Origin: Desulfovibrio sp.
GTDB taxonomy: Bacteria; Desulfobacterota; Desulfovibrionia; Desulfovibrionales; Desulfovibrionaceae
NCBI GenBank assembly: GCA_009773975.1
Contig: VSMX01000084.1
Location: 1-10,111 of the forward strand
DNA length: 10,111 nucleotides
Direction of reading: 5' to 3'
The notes under the pieces are model-generated. The model had not been told where the DNA came from and did not search any database. It saw nothing but the letters and a program-made list of their open reading frames with translations. Shown here piece by piece: positions 6,061-10,111 of the stretch. Position 1 is the stretch's first letter; the number at the start of each line of letters is the position of its first letter. A program made the position numbers and the translations under genes.

Positions 6061-6760
6061 TATTTTCAAGTGTTCCATCCCTCAAAAAAACAATATCCCC
6101 GCAGGTTTTTTCCAGAAAATCCCTTTCATGCGAGATAATGATTTTCGCGCAGTTCAGGTTATTGAGAATATCAATCAGCCTTGACGTTGATTTTTCATCC
6201 AGGGCGTTGGCCGGTTCGTCAAGCAGCAGGGCCAGCGGTTTCATGGCCAATATCGCGGCCAGGGCGCAAAGCTTTTTCTCGCCGCCGCTCAGGGTATGGC
6301 TCAGGCGGTTTTCGTAACCAGCCAGGCCAACAAGATTCAGGGCCCAAAGGGCGTCTTTCCGGGCTTTTTCCGCATTTGCGCCCAGGTTTAGCGGCCCGAA
6401 TTCAAGATCTTCCAGCACTTCCGGGAAAAAAAGCTGGTCTTCCGCATCCTGCAGCGCAAAACCGACCTTGCGGCGCAGTTTGCGAAAGCCTTTTTCATCT
6501 TCCACGGTTTCACCCAAAAAGCTGAGTGTGCCCTTGAGGGGCTTTTCCAGGCCAGTCAGGCAGCGAAAAAGGCTTGTCTTGCCCGCGCCATTGGGGCCGG
6601 AAAGGCCAATTGACTGGCCGGGATAAAGCGCGAGATTCACATTGCGAAGCAGGGGCCTTGAATAGGCAAAATCAAGCCCTTGCACACAAAAAATTGCCTC
6701 CCCGGGCAGCATTTGTTCCGGCAAAAGGCTTTGGGCAAGCGTGTGTTTTTGCTCAGGCAT
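6056..6760 (-). CDS. cbiO: ECF transporter ATPase CbiO/NikO
   Basis: This is the cytoplasmic ATPase of the nickel/cobalt uptake complex, powering transport through CbiQ. With the start at 6760 it has 234 residues. All ABC motifs are intact: Walker A GPNGAGKT at 55-62, Q-loop Gln104 in FALQDAEDQLF (the extended Q-loop characteristic of ECF ATPases), signature LSGGE at 157-161, Walker B ALLLDEP at 177-183 and switch His211 in IISHERDF. The start is chosen because GGGGGA lies a few bases upstream and because it overlaps the cbiQ stop by only eight bases (ATGCCTGA). A longer frame to 6802 would begin inside cbiQ. The residues before the ABC core (about 20-25) are an ordinary short extension. It is the last gene of the operon, closed by the 6031-6060 palindrome. 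Confidence 0.95.
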   Translation of the reverse strand: MPEQKHTLAQSLLPEQMLPGEAIFCVQGLDFAYSRPLLRNVNLALYPGQSIGLSGPNGAGKTSLFRCLTGLEKPLKGTLSFLGETVEDEKGFRKLRRKVGFALQDAEDQLFFPEVLEDLEFGPLNLGANAEKARKDALWALNLVGLAGYENRLSHTLSGGEKKLCALAAILAMKPLALLLDEPANALDEKSTSRLIDILNNLNCAKIIISHERDFLEKTCGDIVFLRDGTLENK

Positions 6761-7529
6761 CGATCCCCCATTCCAGAAAACCCAGGACAGCCAGGCAGGC
6801 AAGGGCGGAAATCACGAAAACGCAATTTTGCCAGCCGCCCCGCCAGGCGCAGGAAAGCCGCAATTTTCCGTCAAAGCCGCGCAGGAGCATGGCCTCCCGC
6901 ATGCGTTCGGAGCGTTCATGGCTTTTGACGAGCAGCACTCCAAGCAATGAGCCCAGCGTGTTATAGGTGTGATAATTGCATGCCGGGGAGAAGCCGCGCA
7001 GGCGGCTGGCCTCCGTGAGTTCCCTCCATTGGCTGCGCAAAATGTGGAAAACGCGGCCCATGATCAGGAAAAGCAGGGTCAGCTTGTCCGGGCAATGCAG
7101 TTTTTTCAGGGCGCAGCCCAGCGTTGCCGGGCTCATCGGTCCTAGCAGGCCCATGAAAATACAGAAAATGGCATTGGCCTTGAGTGTGGCCATGATTGTT
7201 AGCCGCAAGCCTTCCCGGCTGATTTTCAGAATGCCCAGCTGCGCGATTGTTTCTCCGCCTGCTGTTAGCGGCACAATGAGCCAGATGAAGGCAATGAAGA
7301 CATTGACCGCCAGCAGCCGGCCGATAAATTTGCTCCAGACGGGTTTTGCCAGTAGGGCAACGCAGAAGCCCAGGCACAGGCCGGCCGCGCAGGACGGGTA
7401 TTTTTGCATGCAGGCCACGCACAGGCCAAGCGCGGAGGCGGCCAGCAGGCGCAGGGCGCTGTCAATCTCCTCAATGCGGGATGGTTTGAACAGTGCTGTC
7501 CCGTTCATTTCTTTATGGCATTTTCGCAT
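6753..7529 (-). CDS. cbiQ: ECF transporter transmembrane subunit CbiQ/NikQ
   Basis: CbiQ is the inner-membrane coupling (T) subunit joining the CbiO ATPase to CbiM. The product of up to 258 residues has several hydrophobic spans, roughly at 28-60, 70-90, 110-130, 150-165 and 236-252. It also has the two coupling-helix motifs that touch the ATPase, EASRLRGF (173-180) and REAMLLRGF (211-219). The start is uncertain. The ATG at 7529 has AAGAG about nine bases upstream, but that site sits in the arm of a stem-loop. The ATG at 7508 (MNGTALFKPSRIEEID) gives a more typical family N-terminus but has no clear ribosome site. It overlaps cbiO by eight bases and is separated from nikL by a 219-base hairpin-rich gap. 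Confidence 0.93.
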   Translation of the reverse strand: MRKCHKEMNGTALFKPSRIEEIDSALRLLAASALGLCVACMQKYPSCAAGLCLGFCVALLAKPVWSKFIGRLLAVNVFIAFIWLIVPLTAGGETIAQLGILKISREGLRLTIMATLKANAIFCIFMGLLGPMSPATLGCALKKLHCPDKLTLLFLIMGRVFHILRSQWRELTEASRLRGFSPACNYHTYNTLGSLLGVLLVKSHERSERMREAMLLRGFDGKLRLSCAWRGGWQNCVFVISALACLAVLGFLEWGIDA

Positions 7530-7533
7530 TGAG

Positions 7534-7573
7534 AATATCTCTTGACGGCAAAATAAATTTGCCCTGAGATATT
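7534..7573 (-). promoter_or_regulatory. Nested stem-loop just upstream of the cbiQ start
   Basis: AATATCTC (7534-7541) pairs perfectly with GAGATATT (7566-7573), and inside it GGCAAA (7547-7552) pairs with TTTGCC (7558-7563) around the loop ATAAA. In the message the 3' arm contains the only Shine-Dalgarno-like sequence for the ATG at 7529 and ends five bases before it. It could control cbiQ translation or mark an RNA processing site. No known riboswitch was recognised. Confidence 0.45.
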
Positions 7574-7606
7574 TTCATGCTCGTATTTCCTGCAAATATC
7601 GCGTTA

Positions 7607-7638
7607 GAGCATTGCCCAATTTCATTTAAGCAATGCTC
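7607..7638. repeat. Nine-base inverted repeat in the nikL-cbiQ gap
   Basis: GAGCATTGC (7607-7615) and GCAATGCTC (7630-7638) are exact reverse complements around a 14-base AT-rich loop. The sequence GCGTTA occurs immediately before it (7601-7606) and again at 7661-7666. It resembles a REP-like or miniature repeat element, but only one copy is in the window. Confidence 0.4.
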
Positions 7639-7666
7639 CAGCAAACCGCGCAGCGGCGCCGCGTTA

Positions 7667-7740
7667 AAGGGGGGCTGGGCTCCCCCCCAGGCACGGTCCG
7701 GGGCGGCAGCGCCCGGCAGGGTATGGGGCAGAGCCCCATA
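7667..7740. repeat. Cluster of GC-rich hairpins behind nikL
   Basis: Three inverted repeats follow one another. The first is a G6/C6 pairing around TGGGCT-like sequence at about 7669-7687. The second is an imperfect CCGGGGCG...GCGCCCGG stem at about 7698-7716. The third is a perfect TATGGGGC (7722-7729) / GCCCCATA (7733-7740) with loop AGA. The GGGGC-loop-GCCCC style is typical of dispersed intergenic repeats in many bacteria. The first hairpin on the message, starting eight bases past the nikL stop, could act as an attenuator or end stabiliser. Confidence 0.5.
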
Positions 7741-7748
7741 ATCAATAA

Positions 7749-8444
7749 TCAATCTTTTCTTCTGCCGCGAAAATACAGCCACAGGCCAACAAGGCCGATT
7801 ATCCAGCCAATACCGCCGAAGATTTCGACGATGCCGGCTCCGCGGTTTTCCATGGCCGCCATGTGCTTGTGGATTGGCGCGAGTTTGGCATCGAGGGACT
7901 CATTGACAATCTGGCGCACATGGTCGGGCGTTGCAGGCATGGGAATATTGGCAGTGGGCTGGACAATGTTCTGGCCTTGCCGCGGCGGCAATTGCCTGTG
8001 CGCGGGCCGCACGGCCGGCGCACAGGGCTTTTCGGCAAGATTGTTTTCGGCAATTTGGGCGCGGTCGAAGCCGGCTGTGAGGGCAGCGGCTTCGTAAAGC
8101 TCGTCGGCCGCCATCACCCAGTCGCTTACATGCCCCTGGCCGGCATTGATTTCAATGCGCAAACCGTGGCCTTCGCGAACAATTTCGGGAACCCTGAAAG
8201 AAAAATGCCCGGTCGCATCGGTGCGCCCCTGGAGCAATTCCTTGTTGGTAACATTGTCATAAACTGTTACCTGGCCATTGTTGATGGGCTGCGAACGTGA
8301 AAAAGCGCACTCGACAACCACGCGGTCGCCCTCAAGCCAGGCGAAAACGTTGACCCTGTGCGCCTGCGCCGGCAGAGAACCTGCCAGGACAAGCACGGCT
8401 ACCATAAAAATGCATAAGAGACTGTTTTTTGCAAATTGTTTCAT
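7749..8444 (-). CDS. nikL: NikL/CbiL-type exported component of the nickel transporter
   Basis: This 231-residue protein is the NikL-type accessory subunit found beside CbiM/NikM in nickel ECF transporters that lack NikN. A signal peptide covers residues 1-28 with cleavage predicted after PAQA, which would leave His29 as the first mature residue (HRVNVFAWLEGDRV). A periplasmic beta-sandwich-like domain follows, with GQVTVYDN, LLQGRTDATGHFSFRVP and an AGQGHVSDW block. A Pro/Gln-rich linker follows at about 140-172, then a helical segment and a C-terminal membrane anchor at about 205-225 (GIVEIFGGIGWIIGLVGLWL) ended by RGRRKD. This architecture, with an N-terminal exported domain and a single C-terminal anchor, fits the family. 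The role in metal capture is inferred from family and context. It should not be confused with the cobalamin methyltransferase also called CbiL. Confidence 0.85.
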   Translation of the reverse strand: MKQFAKNSLLCIFMVAVLVLAGSLPAQAHRVNVFAWLEGDRVVVECAFSRSQPINNGQVTVYDNVTNKELLQGRTDATGHFSFRVPEIVREGHGLRIEINAGQGHVSDWVMAADELYEAAALTAGFDRAQIAENNLAEKPCAPAVRPAHRQLPPRQGQNIVQPTANIPMPATPDHVRQIVNESLDAKLAPIHKHMAAMENRGAGIVEIFGGIGWIIGLVGLWLYFRGRRKD

Positions 8445-8536
8445 CTGCAGGTTCCTTTGTGTTTTGAGGCTTCGGCCTTAAGACCGAAAAAGCCCGCACC
8501 ACGCACTCCCGGGCGGGGTATCAGACGCGGGCTGGC

Positions 8537-8592
8537 CTGGGAGGGGGCTCAAACCCCTCCCGGCCGCAAGACGCAAAGCCCTGAAGGGCTTT
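8537..8592. repeat. Two tandem hairpins between cbiM and nikL
   Basis: GGGAGGGG (8539-8546) pairs perfectly with CCCCTCCC (8554-8561) and can be extended by two pairs. AAAGCCC (8575-8581) pairs with GGGCTTT (8586-8592) around TGAA, one base beyond the cbiM stop codon. No T-run follows on the minus strand, so they probably trim or stabilise cbiM mRNA, or partly attenuate read-through, rather than ending the operon. The rest of the 149-base gap shows nothing else clear. Confidence 0.5.
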
Positions 8593-8593
8593 G

Positions 8594-9229
8594 CTACCAA
8601 TTTGGTGCTATGCTCCCTTTGCTGTTGAGAATCTGGATGGGCAGCATTTGCGGTCGGACGCGGGCTATAAAGGAGACCGTGACAGCGGTAATGAGCCCTT
8701 CCGCGATCATGACAGGCACATGGGCGAGCAGAAGCGCGCCGGCGGCCGCCACGAATCCTTCATTGGTAAAGGCCAGCGCGAGAGACGTCAAGAGGGCGGC
8801 AATGGCGACTCCGGCGAATCCGCCGCAAAAAGCGGCGAATTTCAAGTGTCCTGGCCGGATCTTGCGCAAAAATTCAAAAATATAGAACGCGCATACAGCC
8901 GCGCCGCCCATTGTGGCCGTATTGACCCCAAGCGTGGTCAGGCCGCCGAACTGCAAAAGAATGGCCTGCAAAAGCAGGGCCGCGAAAATTGCGGGGAACG
9001 CCGCCCAGCCCAGCATTACGCCAAGCAGGCCGCAGAGCAAAAGATGCGCGCTTCCAAAGCCGACCGGCACATGAATGAGCGAGCCGAGAAAAAACGCGGC
9101 CGACAAAATGCCGGTTTCCATGATCCTGTCTTCCCGCATCTGCCTCAAGCCAATGGCAATGCCGGCAACCGCAACGGCCGCGCCAATGCCCAGTATGGTT
9201 GGCGAAAGCACGCCTTCCGAAATATGCAT
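8594..9229 (-). CDS. cbiM: ECF nickel/cobalt substrate-binding membrane protein CbiM/NikM
   Basis: CbiM is the integral membrane S-component that binds Ni2+ or Co2+. The 211-residue product begins MHISEGVLS, the invariant family N-terminus in which the amino group of Met1 and His2 form part of the metal site. A later His62 in FGSAHLLLCG corresponds to the conserved third ligand region, and HVPVMIAEGLITA (170-182) is the family's C-terminal block. It has about six membrane spans and normal length. The start at 9229 has AAGGA in GGAAGGAATAGTC upstream and follows the nikK stop after only two bases, so the two are translationally linked. Metal choice cannot be read from the sequence. Absence of cbiN and presence of nikK/nikL favour nickel. 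Confidence 0.95.
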   Translation of the reverse strand: MHISEGVLSPTILGIGAAVAVAGIAIGLRQMREDRIMETGILSAAFFLGSLIHVPVGFGSAHLLLCGLLGVMLGWAAFPAIFAALLLQAILLQFGGLTTLGVNTATMGGAAVCAFYIFEFLRKIRPGHLKFAAFCGGFAGVAIAALLTSLALAFTNEGFVAAAGALLLAHVPVMIAEGLITAVTVSFIARVRPQMLPIQILNSKGSIAPNW

Positions 9230-9231
9230 GA

Positions 9232-10041
9232 CTATTCCTTCCAGAGACTGCCATCCTGTTTGGCAGCCTGTTTTTTTGCCGACATGGGTTCGACAAATTC
9301 AAGCCAGAGCGTGGCGCCCAGCTCGACAGCCTTTTCCGCGCCTTCATGCTTCATCGTTTCGCTGCCTTCCGCCAGCACCGCAAAACCCCACCAGCCGGCC
9401 CAGGGAATGCCGAAGGCGAAAATTCCGTTTTCATCGCAATAAAGGGTCTGGGTTTCAAAATAACCGTTGGGAGCGCCATGCGCATTGCCCCGGTTGAGCG
9501 CTTCGACTTCGACCACGGCATTGGCCAGCGGCTTGCCATCCAGCAGGGCCTGCCCCACAAAAACATTGCCTGCATAATTGGCAAATGGCCGGAGTTTTGG
9601 CACGATCTCGATCTTGAGGCCCAGGGGCTTTTCCCAGCCGTCTTCCGCGCCGAACGCGCCGACTACGGTCTTGGCATAATGGATGATGAAACAGTCCTCT
9701 GCCGGCTCAAAATACGGTTTAGGCTCGACTGCAAATGAATAGACGCCAGGCCGGGCTATTTTGTAATTTGCCCGGAAGGCCGCGCTACCCATTATTTTTT
9801 CTTCCCTGAGGGTTGAAAGCAGATCCGTATATTTGCCGTCCTGATAGACCCCGAATTTTTCGGGAACCGCCATATCCATGCCCTGCCGGGCAAAAGGGTG
9901 GGAAAACGATATCTGCAGGGCCAGATCCGCCTCCGCCTTGTCCATTACAGTGGACGAGGAGGGGATAATCATGCCAAAATGGGCCAGGGCCGGGGAGGCA
10001 AAGGCCAGGACAAGCGAAAATATTAACAGGCAGAAACGCAT
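9232..10041 (-). CDS. nikK: DUF4198 periplasmic protein, NikK-type nickel transporter component
   Basis: This 269-residue DUF4198 protein is the first gene of the operon. A signal peptide covers residues 1-20 (cleavage after SPALA), predicted to leave HFGMIIPSSS as the mature start with His21 first. Further family features are a FSHPFARQGMDM segment (46-57), KFGVYQDGKYTDLL (62-75) and a C-terminal immunoglobulin-like domain. In the latter, VFVGQALLDGKPLANAVVEVE (about 160-180) and YCDENGIFAFGIPWAGWWGF (201-220) are recognisable. Such proteins accompany NikM/CbiM in delta- and epsilon-proteobacterial nickel uptake clusters and are thought to bind the metal in the periplasm. The start has a strong GGAGG six bases upstream. 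No carboxy-terminal membrane anchor is seen, so it is probably soluble in the periplasm. Confidence 0.88.
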   Translation of the reverse strand: MRFCLLIFSLVLAFASPALAHFGMIIPSSSTVMDKAEADLALQISFSHPFARQGMDMAVPEKFGVYQDGKYTDLLSTLREEKIMGSAAFRANYKIARPGVYSFAVEPKPYFEPAEDCFIIHYAKTVVGAFGAEDGWEKPLGLKIEIVPKLRPFANYAGNVFVGQALLDGKPLANAVVEVEALNRGNAHGAPNGYFETQTLYCDENGIFAFGIPWAGWWGFAVLAEGSETMKHEGAEKAVELGATLWLEFVEPMSAKKQAAKQDGSLWKE

Positions 10042-10111
10042 CTTGACCTCCGAAAATGAAATTTTCCTGCTGGCTGCATGGTAACAAGAAATTTTTAATC
10101 GTAGATATACC
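10042..10111 (-). promoter_or_regulatory. Upstream region of the nickel operon (incomplete)
   Basis: Only 70 bases upstream of nikK are present. They contain the GGAGG ribosome site (10048-10052) and an AT-rich segment. No complete sigma70 promoter and no NikR-like GTATGA...TCATAC operator is visible; both may lie beyond the right edge. Confidence 0.4.

Noticed and set aside
6761..6802. Longer cbiO start at 6802
   Set aside because: It would overlap cbiQ by 50 bases and add a Trp-rich stretch foreign to the family; GGGGGA supports 6760.
7513..7782. 89-residue minus-strand open frame in the nikL-cbiQ gap
   Set aside because: It runs through the GC-rich hairpins and overlaps both genes; its product resembles no family and is explained by repeat sequence.
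8591..9442. 283-residue plus-strand open frame
   Set aside because: It is the antisense shadow of cbiM and nikK, both securely identified; composition is Arg/Gln/Ala-rich without recognisable motifs.

Overview
The window reads as chromosomal DNA from a moderately GC-rich Gram-negative bacterium, most likely a member of the Desulfovibrionaceae. That placement is an inference. It rests mainly on the nickel-uptake operon, which has the DUF4198/NikK, CbiM, NikL, CbiQ, CbiO make-up known from delta-proteobacteria, and on the overall gene style. No rRNA, tRNA, CRISPR array or intact mobile element was seen.

Layout. (1) Positions 1-483, minus strand: the 5' end of a lipoprotein gene of RlpA type, running off the left edge, preceded by a 103-residue unidentified protein that overlaps it by ATGA. 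(2) Positions 484-679: a divergent intergenic region with a plausible promoter for the plus-strand genes. (3) Positions 680-3151, plus strand: pdxS and pdxT, the two subunits of pyridoxal 5'-phosphate synthase, overlapping by one base. These are followed by a small P-loop kinase-like protein and a nucleoside 2-deoxyribosyltransferase-family protein. A strong hairpin at 3159-3181 separates this group from the convergent gene that follows. (4) Positions 3195-5510, minus strand: a 771-residue aconitase-superfamily hydratase of the YbhJ type, with a strong Shine-Dalgarno and a perfect TATAAT upstream. (5) Positions 5511-6055: no intact gene. On the minus strand it holds two decayed coding fragments: a frameshifted HicB-type antitoxin C-terminus and, fused in frame behind it, the C-terminal tail of an aldo/keto reductase. 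(6) Positions 6056-10041, minus strand: an energy-coupling-factor metal transporter operon, transcribed nikK - cbiM - nikL - cbiQ - cbiO.

How the genes work together. PdxT releases ammonia from glutamine and PdxS uses it to build PLP. In the transporter operon, CbiO hydrolyses ATP, CbiQ couples that to the substrate-binding membrane protein CbiM, and the exported proteins NikK and NikL probably feed or complete the metal site. No CbiN gene is present, which favours nickel over cobalt, presumably for hydrogenase or another Ni enzyme. The operon is interrupted by two non-coding gaps (7530-7748 and 8445-8593) packed with inverted repeats, including a nested stem-loop touching the cbiQ start.

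No wholly new system is evident. The most interesting items are the gene graveyard at 5642-5943, the hairpin-rich gaps inside the nickel operon, and the predicted exposure of a histidine at or next to the N-terminus in three successive transporter components.
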